Assembly: GCF_018129005.1 (NCBI RefSeq)
Contig: NZ_JAAEDL010000009.1
Coordinates: 62,001 to 126,000, forward strand
Reading direction: 5' to 3'
Length of the DNA: 64,000 nucleotides
Source: Neoroseomonas eburnea
Lineage (GTDB): Bacteria > Pseudomonadota > Alphaproteobacteria > Acetobacterales > Acetobacteraceae
Shown piece by piece: positions 49,843-57,785 of the stretch (positions are counted from its first letter, which is position 1; each line of letters opens with the position of its first letter). The position numbers were made by a program, and so were the translations under genes. Under the pieces are notes generated by a model. That model saw nothing but the letters and a program-made list of their open reading frames with translations. It ran no database searches and had not been told where the DNA came from.

Positions 49843-50211
49843 CTAAAGCCCCGCATCCTCCGGCACCAGCACGCGGCCGTCCTCGTCGATACGCGCGTGC
49901 ACACGCTCCAGCGCCTCACCGTAGCAGGGGCCGGAGGTGCAAATGCCGTCCTCGATGCGGAAGCGCGCGCCGTGGGTCGAGCAGACGATGTTCTGCTTCC
50001 TGGTGTCCAGGAAGCGGTCGGGCACAGGGTCCAGCGGCACGCCGATATGCGGGCAGGAATTCACGTAGACCCAGACCTGGTGGCCGCGGCGCACGGCGAA
50101 CAGGCCGGTGAAGGCCCCGGGCGCCGCCGGGAAGCCCCTGGAATTGCCGTCCGGGATATCCTCCAGCGTGCAGAGCACGCGCTCGGCAATCGTCTTCACC
50201 GGCCGGTCCAC
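49843..50211 (-). CDS. Rieske [2Fe-2S] domain protein
   Basis: The 122-residue stand-alone Rieske ferredoxin-like protein has cluster ligands in NSCPHIGVPLD (C-x-H) and IVCSTHGARFR (C-x2-H). Such small Rieske proteins donate electrons to oxygenases or reductases. It overlaps the EVE-domain gene by 16 bases and is third in a YciI-EVE-Rieske minus-strand operon. No oxygenase partner is adjacent. Confidence 0.88.
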   Translation of the reverse strand: MDRPVKTIAERVLCTLEDIPDGNSRGFPAAPGAFTGLFAVRRGHQVWVYVNSCPHIGVPLDPVPDRFLDTRKQNIVCSTHGARFRIEDGICTSGPCYGEALERVHARIDEDGRVLVPEDAGL

Positions 50212-50627
50212 CCGCCCATCTTCGCCAGGATCTGCCAGTGCGCCGGCGAGATCGGCATGACCGAAAGCCGCGACATCCGCACCAGCGCGATCCCTTCGAG
50301 CTTCGGTTCCGCCTTGATGGCGGCGAGCGTCACCGGCTGCGGCATCGCCGCCACCGCCTTCATGTCGACGCAGACCCAGGGGCTGCCGGCCTCGGCGCTG
50401 GGGTCGGGGTAGGCTTCCCGCACCACCTCCACCACGCCGACGATCTCCTTGCCGACATTCGAATGGTAGAAATAGGCGAGATCGCCAAGCTTCATCGCCG
50501 CCAGGTTGGCCTTGGCCATGTGGTTGCGCACGCCGGTCCAGGGTTCCACCCCGTTCCCGACCTGCTGATCCCAGGAGAAGGCGTCGGGCTCGGACTTCAC
50601 CAGCCAGTAGTTGCGACCCCTGGTCAT
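50196..50627 (-). CDS. EVE-domain protein
   Basis: The 143-residue protein starts MTRGRNYWLVKSEPDAFSWD, the conserved EVE-fold opening. WTGVRNHMAKANLAAMKLGDLAYFYHS follows and LVRMSRLSVMPIS is near the end. EVE domains are PUA-like and bind modified bases in DNA or RNA. It overlaps YciI by four bases (ATGA) and Rieske by 16, so the three are translated together. Confidence 0.9.
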   Translation of the reverse strand: MTRGRNYWLVKSEPDAFSWDQQVGNGVEPWTGVRNHMAKANLAAMKLGDLAYFYHSNVGKEIVGVVEVVREAYPDPSAEAGSPWVCVDMKAVAAMPQPVTLAAIKAEPKLEGIALVRMSRLSVMPISPAHWQILAKMGGWTGR

Positions 50628-50917
50628 TCGGCCTTCATCCCGTCCTTGAAGACGATGCGGTACGGGTTGATCGACACCCGCGCGAAGCAGCCCGCCTTGG
50701 CGAAGGGGTCGCCAGCCGTCAACGCCTCCACCGCGGCGCGGTCCGGCGCCTCGATCACGCGGACGGAGCCGATCGAGTTGCCCTCGGCGTCCATCACCGG
50801 GCCGGCGATGACCAGCATCTCCCGGTGCTGCTCCAGCCAGTCGAGATGCGCCGCCCGCACGGCGCGGCGCGTCGCGGCCATGCCGGTCCTGTCCTCGATG
50901 GTCACGGCGAAGAGCAT
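50624..50917 (-). CDS. YciI-family protein
   Basis: The 97-residue protein has a ferredoxin-like fold. It shows MLFAVTIEDRTGMAATRRAVRAAHLDWLE with the conserved His, VIAGPVMDAEGNSIGSVRVIEA, and DPFAKAGCFARVSINPY with the D-P-F motif. Function is poorly defined; some members are enzyme-like dehydrochlorinases. The start is ATG at 50917. It is first gene of a three-gene operon, divergent from ccmC. Confidence 0.87.
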   Translation of the reverse strand: MLFAVTIEDRTGMAATRRAVRAAHLDWLEQHREMLVIAGPVMDAEGNSIGSVRVIEAPDRAAVEALTAGDPFAKAGCFARVSINPYRIVFKDGMKAE

Positions 50918-51020
50918 CCCACCCCCTGTCGCCCCGGCAGGGGGCGTCGCGATCGCCATCGGACGTAACGCCGCCAGGGCGCGGCTTCAATAACCCGCGC
51001 CTTTCGCCTAGTTAGGGGAT

Positions 51021-51824
51021 GTGGATGGACGCCTGACCGCCGGCACCGGAGCCACCGCCGCCCGGCCGAACCCCGGGGGGCGGAGCCTCCACCGTTTCGC
51101 CAATCCCGGCCGCTTCCTGCGGGCGACCGGGCGGCTGATGCCGTTCCTCTGGGCGGCCGCGCTGCTGGTGCTTGGCGCCGGTCTGGTCTGGGGTCTGGTG
51201 CTTTCGCCGGCCGATTGGCAGCAGGGCGAGACCGTCCGGATCATGTACGTCCATGTCCCGATGGCCTGGCTCGCCATGGGCGGCTACACGGGGCTCGCCG
51301 CCCTGTCTGTCATGTCGCTGGTCTGGCGGCATCCGCTGGCGGACCTGACGGCGCGGGAGCTCTCCCCCGTCGGCGCCGCGGCCACCGCGCTGTGCCTCGC
51401 CACCGGCAGCCTCTGGGGCAAGCCGATGTGGGGCACCTGGTGGGTGTGGGATGCGCGCCTGACCTCGGTGCTGGTGCTGTTCTTCCTCTGGCTCGGCCAT
51501 GCCGCGCTGGTCCGCGCCTTCGACGACCCGGAGCGCGGCGCCAGGGCCGGCGCCATCCTCGCCCTGGTCGGCATCGTCAACGTGCCGATCGTGAAGTTCT
51601 CGGTGGATTGGTGGAACACGCTGCACCAGCCGGCCTCCGTGGCACGGCTGGATGCGCCGGGGATGCATGTGGACATCCTCTATCCGCTCCTGGTCTGCGC
51701 GATCGGCTTTTCGCTGCTCTTCGCCGCCGTGGTGCTGGCGCGCACCCGCGCGGCGGTGATGGAGCGGCGCGTCCGTGCCCTGCAGCTCGCCCGCGCGCGG
51801 CGTGAGGAAGGGGCACCGGCATGA
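51021..51824 (+). CDS. ccmC: Cytochrome c maturation haem exporter subunit CcmC
   Basis: CcmC loads haem onto CcmE at the periplasmic side of the inner membrane. The 267-residue protein has six predicted helices and the WWD haem-binding domain WGKPMWGTWWVWDARLTSVL. VHVPMAWLAMGGYTG and NTLHQPASV also match the family. The first in-frame start is GTG at 51021, before RFANPGRF. It overlaps ccmD by four bases. The CcmA ATPase and CcmB permease genes are not in this cluster. Confidence 0.95.
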   Translation: MDGRLTAGTGATAARPNPGGRSLHRFANPGRFLRATGRLMPFLWAAALLVLGAGLVWGLVLSPADWQQGETVRIMYVHVPMAWLAMGGYTGLAALSVMSLVWRHPLADLTARELSPVGAAATALCLATGSLWGKPMWGTWWVWDARLTSVLVLFFLWLGHAALVRAFDDPERGARAGAILALVGIVNVPIVKFSVDWWNTLHQPASVARLDAPGMHVDILYPLLVCAIGFSLLFAAVVLARTRAAVMERRVRALQLARARREEGAPA

Positions 51825-51964
51825 CCCTGCACTGGTGGCACATCGCCGTCTCCTACCTGCTGACGCTGGTGGTCTTCGGTTCGCTCGCGATCGGCGCCGC
51901 CGCGCGGCACCGCGCGGCGAAGCGGCTGCTGGCGCAGCTCGACCCGCGGGGCGAACGGCCGTGA
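51821..51964 (+). CDS. ccmD: Haem exporter protein CcmD
   Basis: CcmD is a single-helix inner-membrane protein that keeps CcmC-CcmE complexes together. The 47-residue frame reads MTLHWWHIAVSYLLTLVVFG, one membrane helix, then a basic tail (AARHRAAKRLLAQLDPRGERP). It starts with an ATGA overlap with ccmC. Position and shape fit CcmD; there is little sequence conservation in this family. Confidence 0.82.
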   Translation: MTLHWWHIAVSYLLTLVVFGSLAIGAAARHRAAKRLLAQLDPRGERP

Positions 51965-52048
51965 CTTGCGCTGCGTCAACGCCGGGGGCACCCGGCCTTC
52001 ATATCTGCAGGGCGCCGGATACCGCACCGGCCTCCGAGGCATAGACCC

Positions 52049-52564
52049 ATGACCCGCAAGAAGCGCCGGCTGATGGTCCTGCTCCTGGCAGGGCTCGGGC
52101 TCGGCACCGCCACCGCGCTGACGCTGACGGCCTTCCAGGACAACCTGGTCTTCTTCCTCTCGCCCTCCGACGTGATCGCCCAGCGCCCGCCGGCCGAGCG
52201 CGCCTTCCGCCTCGGGGGCCTGGTCGAGGCCGGCAGCGTCGAACGCGTCACCGCCAGCGACGGCCGGCCCAGCGCGACCTTCCGGGTGACCGACGGGCCG
52301 AACACCATCACCGTGACCTATACCGGCGTGCTGCCGGACCTGTTCCGGGAAGGCCAGGGGGTCGTCACCCTCGGCAGGCTGCAGCCGGATGGCAGCTTCC
52401 GCGCGAGCGAAGTGCTCGCCCGCCACGACGAGACCTACATGCCGCCCGAAGTCGCCGACGCGTTGCGCCGCGCGGGGCATTGGAACCCGGCCCAGGGGGC
52501 AGCACCGCCGGCGGCGAGCTGGAACACGGCGCCACGCCAGCCGGATGGACGGAGCGGGGGATGA
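52049..52564 (+). CDS. ccmE: Cytochrome c maturation haem chaperone CcmE
   Basis: CcmE carries haem covalently to the CcmF/H ligase. The 171-residue product starts MTRKKRRLMVLLLAGLGLGT with one membrane anchor, then an OB fold, FRLGGLVEAGSVER, VTYTGVLPDLFREGQGVV and the haem-binding ARHDETYMPPEV (His126, Tyr130). A 253-base repeat block separates it from ccmF. Confidence 0.96.
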   Translation: MTRKKRRLMVLLLAGLGLGTATALTLTAFQDNLVFFLSPSDVIAQRPPAERAFRLGGLVEAGSVERVTASDGRPSATFRVTDGPNTITVTYTGVLPDLFREGQGVVTLGRLQPDGSFRASEVLARHDETYMPPEVADALRRAGHWNPAQGAAPPAASWNTAPRQPDGRSGG

Positions 52565-52817
52565 TGCGGGCCGCTCGTTCGGCGGCGGGCGAACGGGGGG
52601 CCAGCCCCCCGCCCCCCCCGCCGGGAGGCAGAAGCCTCCCGGACCCTCGATTCCGATGGGGCGGGGCGCCGGTGGCGTATGCTGCGCCCCTCGATGTGGT
52701 CGTGCACGCGTGCCACTCGCCCCATTCATGGAGGGGCCCGGGGAGCCTGTCGGGTCCCCGGCGGGGGTCCAGGGGGCAGAGCCCCCGGTCACCCCACCCC
52801 GACCGGAACCACCCCGC
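52565..52817. repeat. Palindromic repeats inside the ccm operon (ccmE/ccmF)
   Basis: GGGGGGCCAGCCCCCC, GGGAGGCAGAAGCCTCCC and CCAGGGGGCAGAGCCCCCGG-type hairpins occur, with a GC-rich middle (about 52660-52760) that contains no supported gene. They sit between ccmE and ccmF, which are otherwise a continuous operon. Confidence 0.7.
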
Positions 52818-54776
52818 ATGATCCCGGAACTCGGCCATTTCGCGCTGGCCCTCGCCTGTGTCATCGCTGTCGCGCAATCCGTGCTGCCGGTGGTCGGTGC
52901 CGCGCGGCGCGATGCGCGCTGGATGGCGACGGCGGTGCCGCTGGCCCTGGGTCTGCTGCTGTCGGTCGGCACTGCCTTCGGCAGCCTGCTCTGGGCCTTT
53001 GCGGTCAACGACACGACGGTCGCCAACGTCGTCGCCAACAGCCATTCGGCGAAGCCGCTGATCTACAAGCTCTCCGGGAGCTGGGGGAACCACGAGGGGT
53101 CCATGGTCCTCTGGGTGCTCATCCTCGCGCTGTGCGGGGCGGCGGTGGCGGGTTTCGGGCGCAACCTGCCGACAGCGCTCAAGGCGCGGGTGATCGGCGT
53201 GCTCGGCTGGATCGCGACGGGCTTCCTGCTGTTCATCGTCTTCACCTCCAACCCCTTCGAGCGGGTCTGGCCGCCGCCGATGGACGGGCGCGGGCTCAAT
53301 CCGGTGCTGCAGGACCCGGGCCTCGCGATGCATCCGCCGACGCTCTACTTCGGCTATGTCGGCTATGCGGTGACCTTCGCGTTTGCCGTGGCGGCACTGC
53401 TCGAAGGCCGCGTCGATGCCGCCTGGGGGCGCTGGGTGCGCCCCTGGGCGCTCGGCGCCTGGTGCTTCCTGACCGTCGGCATCACCATGGGGTCCTGGTG
53501 GGCCTACTACGAGCTCGGCTGGGGCGGCTACTGGTTCTGGGACCCGGTGGAGAACGCCTCGCTGCTGCCCTGGCTCGCCGGCACGGCCCTGCTGCATTCG
53601 GCGATCGTGGTCGAGAAGCGGGACACGCTGAAGATCTGGTCCGTGCTGCTCGCGATCCTCGCCTTCGCGATGAGCCTGCTCGGGACGTTCCTGGTGCGCT
53701 CGGGCGTGCTGAACAGCGTGCACGCCTTTGCCAACGATCCGGCGCGCGGCGTGTTCATCCTGGCACTGCTCATGGTCTATGTCGCCGGCGCCTTCGCGAT
53801 CTTCGCCTGGCGCGCGCCGCGGCTCGCGCCGACCGGCATCTTCGCGCCGATCTCGCGGGAGGGCGCGCTGGTGGTGAACAACCTGCTGATCTGCTCGATC
53901 GCGGCGGTGGTGCTGGCCGGCACGCTGTGGCCGCTCTTCGCGGATATCCTGACGGGCGCGAAGATCTCGGTCGGGCCGCCCTTCTTCAACACGGCGACGG
54001 CGCCGCTCGCCATCCCGCTCGTCGTCGCCATGCCGGTCGGCGCGATGCTGCCGTGGAAGCGCGCGGATCTGTGGGCGGCGCTGCAAAGGCTGTGGTGGGC
54101 GGCGGCGGCGGCGCTGCTCATCGGCTTCCTTTCCCTGGCGGCGGCCGGGTATCCGGTCTGGCCGGCGCTCGGCATGGCGCTGGCGGCCTGGCTCGTGGCC
54201 GGCGCGGCGGCGGACATCGCCGACCGCATCGGCCTGCTCCGCCGCCCCTCCCAGGCCTGGCGCCGCGCGCTGAGCCTGCCGCGCGCGGCCTGGGGCGCGG
54301 CCATCGCGCATGGCGCGCTCGGCGTCAGTCTCGCCGGCATCGCGGGGATGGGGGTCGCGACCGACACGCTCGTCCAGCTCAACCCCGGCCAGAGCACGCG
54401 GCTCGCCGGCTACGAATGGCGCATGGACGGCCTGTCCGACGTGACCGGCCCGAACTACCGCGCGCGCCGCGCGACGGTGACGGTGCTGCGCGACGGCGCG
54501 GTGGTCACGGTGCTGCGGCCCGAACGCCGCAGCTTCGTCGTCGACAATCAGACCACCGCCGAGGCCGCGATCCACACCAACGCGATGCGCGATCTCTATG
54601 CCGTGCTCGGCGAGGAACGGGACGGCGCCGCGGTGCTGCGCCTGCATCACAACCCCTTCGCGCCCTGGATCTGGTTCGGCGGGCTCATCATGGCATTTGG
54701 CGGCATGCTCTCCCTGTCCGATCGGCGCATGCGCGTGGCCGCGCCGGCGCCGAAGGGCGCCACGGTGCCGGCATGA
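52818..54776 (+). CDS. ccmF: Haem lyase subunit CcmF
   Basis: CcmF forms the core of the haem ligase that attaches haem to apocytochrome c. The 652-residue polytopic protein begins MIPELGHFALALACVIAVAQ and has the SWGNHEGSMVLWVLIL region, the WWD domain WGGYWFWDPVENASLLPWLAGTALLHS, and conserved His residues (NHEGS, LHS). It ends near FAPWIWFGGLIMAFGGMLS. ATG 52818 matches the family N-terminus. It overlaps ccmG by four bases. Confidence 0.97.
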   Translation: MIPELGHFALALACVIAVAQSVLPVVGAARRDARWMATAVPLALGLLLSVGTAFGSLLWAFAVNDTTVANVVANSHSAKPLIYKLSGSWGNHEGSMVLWVLILALCGAAVAGFGRNLPTALKARVIGVLGWIATGFLLFIVFTSNPFERVWPPPMDGRGLNPVLQDPGLAMHPPTLYFGYVGYAVTFAFAVAALLEGRVDAAWGRWVRPWALGAWCFLTVGITMGSWWAYYELGWGGYWFWDPVENASLLPWLAGTALLHSAIVVEKRDTLKIWSVLLAILAFAMSLLGTFLVRSGVLNSVHAFANDPARGVFILALLMVYVAGAFAIFAWRAPRLAPTGIFAPISREGALVVNNLLICSIAAVVLAGTLWPLFADILTGAKISVGPPFFNTATAPLAIPLVVAMPVGAMLPWKRADLWAALQRLWWAAAAALLIGFLSLAAAGYPVWPALGMALAAWLVAGAAADIADRIGLLRRPSQAWRRALSLPRAAWGAAIAHGALGVSLAGIAGMGVATDTLVQLNPGQSTRLAGYEWRMDGLSDVTGPNYRARRATVTVLRDGAVVTVLRPERRSFVVDNQTTAEAAIHTNAMRDLYAVLGEERDGAAVLRLHHNPFAPWIWFGGLIMAFGGMLSLSDRRMRVAAPAPKGATVPA

Positions 54777-55357
54777 GCGAAACCCCCGCCGCCGCCCCGC
54801 GCAGCCGGCGCTGGATGCTCTACGCGCCGCTCGGGCTCGCCGCCGCCGGTGGCGCGGGCTTCTGGGCGATGCTGCGCGGCCTGCAGACCGGCGAGTACGA
54901 CCCGCGGGGGGTGCCCTCCGCGCTGCTCGGCAGGGCAGCGCCGGATTTCGACCTGCCGGAGCTCGAAGGCGCCGGCCTGCCCGCGCTGTCCGCCGCCGAC
55001 CTGCGCGGCCCGCTGCCGGCGCCGGTGCTGGTGAACTTCTGGGCGTCCTGGTGCGTGCCCTGCATCGTCGAGCACCCGCAGCTCATGCGTCTCGCCCGCG
55101 AAGGCGTGCGCATCCTCGGCATCAACTACAAGGACCGCGCGGCCGACGGCGCCGCCTTCCTGCAACGCCACGGCAATCCCTTCGCCAAGCTTGGCCGCGA
55201 CGAACCGGGCCGCGTCGCGATCGACTGGGGACTCTACGGCGTGCCCGAAACCTACCTGATCGACCGGCAGGGGCTGATCCGCTGGCGCTACGCCGGGCCG
55301 ATCACGCCGGACACGCTGGACCGGGACCTGCGGCCGCTGCTGCGGAGGTACGCGTGA
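54773..55357 (+). CDS. ccmG: Thiol:disulfide interchange protein CcmG/DsbE
   Basis: CcmG keeps apocytochrome haem-binding cysteines reduced in the periplasm. The 194-residue product has an N-terminal membrane anchor, APDFDLPEL, the thioredoxin-like active site W93-C94-V-P-C97 (VLVNFWASWCVPC), GINYKDRAADGAAFLQRHGNPF and YGVPETYLIDRQG. It starts with an ATGA overlap with ccmF. Its stop overlaps a GTG of the ccmH frame. Confidence 0.95.
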   Translation: MSETPAAAPRSRRWMLYAPLGLAAAGGAGFWAMLRGLQTGEYDPRGVPSALLGRAAPDFDLPELEGAGLPALSAADLRGPLPAPVLVNFWASWCVPCIVEHPQLMRLAREGVRILGINYKDRAADGAAFLQRHGNPFAKLGRDEPGRVAIDWGLYGVPETYLIDRQGLIRWRYAGPITPDTLDRDLRPLLRRYA

Positions 55358-56061
55358 CGAATGTGGCGCGCGGGACCGGAGAGGGGCTTTGCTCCCCTCC
55401 GGACCTCCCCCCACCAGAGGCCACAGGGCCTCTGGACACCATGAATTGGGCAGTGGGAGGCAGGGGCGCCGAGCGACCGCACGCAGGGATGGGCATGCCG
55501 TCCCTCTCCCTCCAGCCACCCAGGTGTCGGTTTCCAAAGGCCCTGCGGCCTTTGGCGGGTGGGGTTCCGGGGAGGGCAGGGCCCTCCCCGCTTCACCGCG
55601 CCGCGATCATCCTCGCGTTCCTGCTGGTCGCCGCCCCGGCCCTGGCCGCCGTCGGCCGCCCCGAGGACCGTCTGCGCGACCCGGCGCTCGAATCGCGTGC
55701 GCAGGAGATCGGCCGCGAGCTGCGCTGCATGGTCTGTCAGAACCAGTCCATCGAGGACAGCGACGCGGACCTGGCGCGCGACCTGCGGCGCATCGTGCGG
55801 GAGCGCGTCGCGGCGGGGGACGACAATGCGGCGGTGATGCGCTTCATCCACGACCGCTACGGCGACTTCGTCCTGCTGCGTCCGCCCTTCACGCCGGTGA
55901 CGGCGCTGCTCTGGGCCATGCCGCTGATCGCCCTGGGCGGCGGGCTGGCGGCGATCCTGCTGCGCCGGCGGCGCCCTGGCGCGTCGGGGATCGAGCCCGC
56001 GCCGCTGACCGAGGCGGAACGGCGCCGCCTCGCGGAACTGGAGCGCGGCAACGGCGCATGA
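55354..56061 (+). CDS. ccmH: Cytochrome c maturation protein CcmH with a repeat-derived N-terminal extension
   Basis: CcmH (CycL) delivers reduced apocytochrome to CcmF. The family part starts at a signal sequence (HRAAIILAFLLVAAPALA, about 55594 on), followed by GRELRCMVCQNQSIEDSDADLA with the LRCxxCQNQS redox motif, RYGDFVLLRPPF and one C-terminal helix. Upstream, the frame stays open through a complete palindromic repeat to a GTG at 55354 overlapping the ccmG stop. That adds about 79 residues of repeat-encoded sequence. ATGs at 55441, 55489 and 55495 are alternative starts inside the repeat core. The domain call is firm; the start is not. Confidence 0.85.
   Translation: MTNVARGTGEGLCSPPDLPPPEATGPLDTMNWAVGGRGAERPHAGMGMPSLSLQPPRCRFPKALRPLAGGVPGRAGPSPLHRAAIILAFLLVAAPALAAVGRPEDRLRDPALESRAQEIGRELRCMVCQNQSIEDSDADLARDLRRIVRERVAAGDDNAAVMRFIHDRYGDFVLLRPPFTPVTALLWAMPLIALGGGLAAILLRRRRPGASGIEPAPLTEAERRRLAELERGNGA
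55370..55600. repeat. Two facing palindromic units inserted at the ccmH 5' end
   Basis: Left: GAGAGGGGCTTTGCTCCCCTC and CCAGAGGCCACAGGGCCTCTGG. Right: GGTTTCCAAAGGCC...GGCCTTTGGCGGG and GGGGAGGGCAGGGCCCTCCCC. The core between them (about 55438-55526) contains ATG codons in the ccmH frame. Confidence 0.8.
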
Positions 56062-56858
56062 CCACCTGGATCCCGCTGGCCGCGCTGGCCGTGGCGGCGC
56101 TGCTGCCGCTTGCCTTCGCCCTGTTCCGTCCCCGCGCCGCGCGCGGGCGGCGGGAGGCCGACATGGCGCTCTACCGCGCCCAGCTCGACGAGCTCGACCG
56201 CGAGAAGGAAGCCGGACGCCTGGATGAGGCCGGCCACCGCGCGGCGCGCATCGAGGTCCAGCGCCGGCTGATCGCCGCCGCCGACCTGGCGGAGACCGGG
56301 ACCACCTCGGGCCCCGCCAGCGCGCTGCTGGTCGCGCTGTTGCCGCTGATCGCCGCCGCCGGGCTGGGGCTCTATCTGTTGCGCGGCTCCCCCGGCATGC
56401 CCTCCGCGACCTTCGAGGAGCGCGCGGCGGCGGCGGCACGGGAGGACGGGCTGCTGGCGACGGTGCGCCAGCGGCTGGCGGCCCTGGACCCGCGCAGCGA
56501 ACAGGCGCGGCAGGGCTATCTGCTGCTCGGCAATGCGGAACGCGGGCGCGGCAATGCGGAGGCGGCGATCGCCGCCTGGCGGATCGCGATCGAGGCACGC
56601 TTCGACGCCGGGCTCGCCGGCGACATCGCGGAGCTCGAGATCGCCCGCGGCGCCCCGGCCGAGGCGACGCCGTGGATCAGCCGCGCCCTTCAGGCAGCGC
56701 CGAACGATCCTCGGCTGCGCTTCCTTGCCGGGCTGGTGGAGGCGGAAAGCGGCCGGCCGGCCAATGCGCGGGCGCTGTGGCAGGCGCTGCTGGCGGAATC
56801 GCCGCCGGATGCGCCATGGCGCGGGCTGGTGGAGCGGCGGCTCGGCGCCCTGCCCTGA
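56058..56858 (+). CDS. ccmI: Cytochrome c maturation protein CcmI
   Basis: CcmI is the TPR chaperone that brings apocytochrome c to the haem ligase. The 266-residue product has an N-terminal membrane helix (WIPLAALAVAALLPLAFALF), a cytoplasmic heptad-like loop (YRAQLDELDREKEAGRLDEA) and a second helix (ALLVALLPLIAAAGLGLYLL). A periplasmic TPR region follows (QGYLLLGNAERGRGNAEAAIAAW). It overlaps ccmH by four bases (ATGA) and ends the cluster. Confidence 0.92.
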   Translation: MTTWIPLAALAVAALLPLAFALFRPRAARGRREADMALYRAQLDELDREKEAGRLDEAGHRAARIEVQRRLIAAADLAETGTTSGPASALLVALLPLIAAAGLGLYLLRGSPGMPSATFEERAAAAAREDGLLATVRQRLAALDPRSEQARQGYLLLGNAERGRGNAEAAIAAWRIAIEARFDAGLAGDIAELEIARGAPAEATPWISRALQAAPNDPRLRFLAGLVEAESGRPANARALWQALLAESPPDAPWRGLVERRLGALP

Positions 56859-56923
56859 CCGGCGGCGCCGGTGCCAGGACGTCCCGAAGGCCGGCCGGTG
56901 CCGGACTTTCCAAGCGGACTCCT

Positions 56924-57200
56924 ATACCAATGGCCCGTTTGCCTGACCTGTGAAACCGAGAGGGGCCTTGCCCCTCTCGGGCTCTCCCCACCAAAGGCCC
57001 GAGGCCTTTGGAAACCGATACTTGGCGCCGTGCGCCACTGTCAGGATCAATGCCGAAACCTGCCCGAAGCGATTGGACTGCCTGAACCGCGCGACACCAA
57101 ATGATGGTTTCCAAAGGCCTCGGGCCTTTGGCGGGGTGGCTTGGAGGGGCAGAGCCCCTCCAATTCCGCCCTCCCCGGTCATTCCAAAGGGCCGTTGGTG
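56924..57200. repeat. Composite element copy C (full reverse complement of copy A)
   Basis: It begins ATACCAATGGCCCGTTTGCC, has GAGAGGGGCCTTGCCCCTCTC, an 89-bp core (57017-57105), the opposed arm, GGAGGGGCAGAGCCCCTCC and ends TTCCAAAGGGCCGTTGG. The whole copy is the reverse complement of copy A at the same relative core orientation. It ends at the stop codon of the minus-strand methyltransferase gene. A GTGCCGGACTTTCC-family stretch precedes it at about 56875. Confidence 0.85.
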
Positions 57201-57785
57201 TTAGAGCAGGAATGGGACCACCCTGGCGGTGCGCGCCGCGTAGGCGTCCCAGGCGGCGCCGAAGGTTTCGCGCATCAGCGCTTCCTCCCGCCCGACGCGG
57301 AACAGGTAGAGCGTGCCGAAGCCGATCAGGCCCGCCGGGCCGACCAGCCAGTTCTGCAGCGTCAGGGCCTGGGCGATCGCCCACATCCAGAAGGCCGAGT
57401 ACATCGGGTGGCGGACGAAGCGGTAGACGCCCTCGGTCACCAGCGAGTGTTCCTGCCGCACCGCCAGGGTGACCGACCAGTTGCGCCCGAGCGCCTTGTG
57501 CGTGGCGTAGAACAGCGCGAGCGCGGCGACGAAGACCAGAAGCCCCGCGATGGCGCGCGCCGGCGAGAAGGGCTGGTCCAGCGCCGCCGGGAAGCCGCTC
57601 GCGATGTAGATGGCGGGAATCACGCCCAGGCCGGTGAGGGAGATGCCCAGCAACAGCTTCTCCCGCACGTCCATGGCATCGCGCAGCAGCACGTTGCGCT
57701 TGGACTTGCGCTCGAATGGCCGGCGGATGACCCACCAGGCGACCATGCAGAGCCCGTGCAGCAGCTTGGCGATCAGGGGTGTCAC
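57201..57785 (-). CDS. Isoprenylcysteine carboxyl methyltransferase (ICMT/PEMT)-family membrane protein
   Basis: The 194-residue membrane protein has about five helices. The family C-terminal signature is VTEGVYRFVRHPMYSAFWMW (R-H-P-x-Y) with the later REEALMRETFG, where SAM binds. Bacterial members methylate lipids, thiols or phenols; the substrate is unknown. It starts with GTG at 57785, overlapping the upstream lipase-like gene by four bases (GTGA), so the two are coupled. Confidence 0.82.
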   Translation of the reverse strand: MTPLIAKLLHGLCMVAWWVIRRPFERKSKRNVLLRDAMDVREKLLLGISLTGLGVIPAIYIASGFPAALDQPFSPARAIAGLLVFVAALALFYATHKALGRNWSVTLAVRQEHSLVTEGVYRFVRHPMYSAFWMWAIAQALTLQNWLVGPAGLIGFGTLYLFRVGREEALMRETFGAAWDAYAARTARVVPFLL

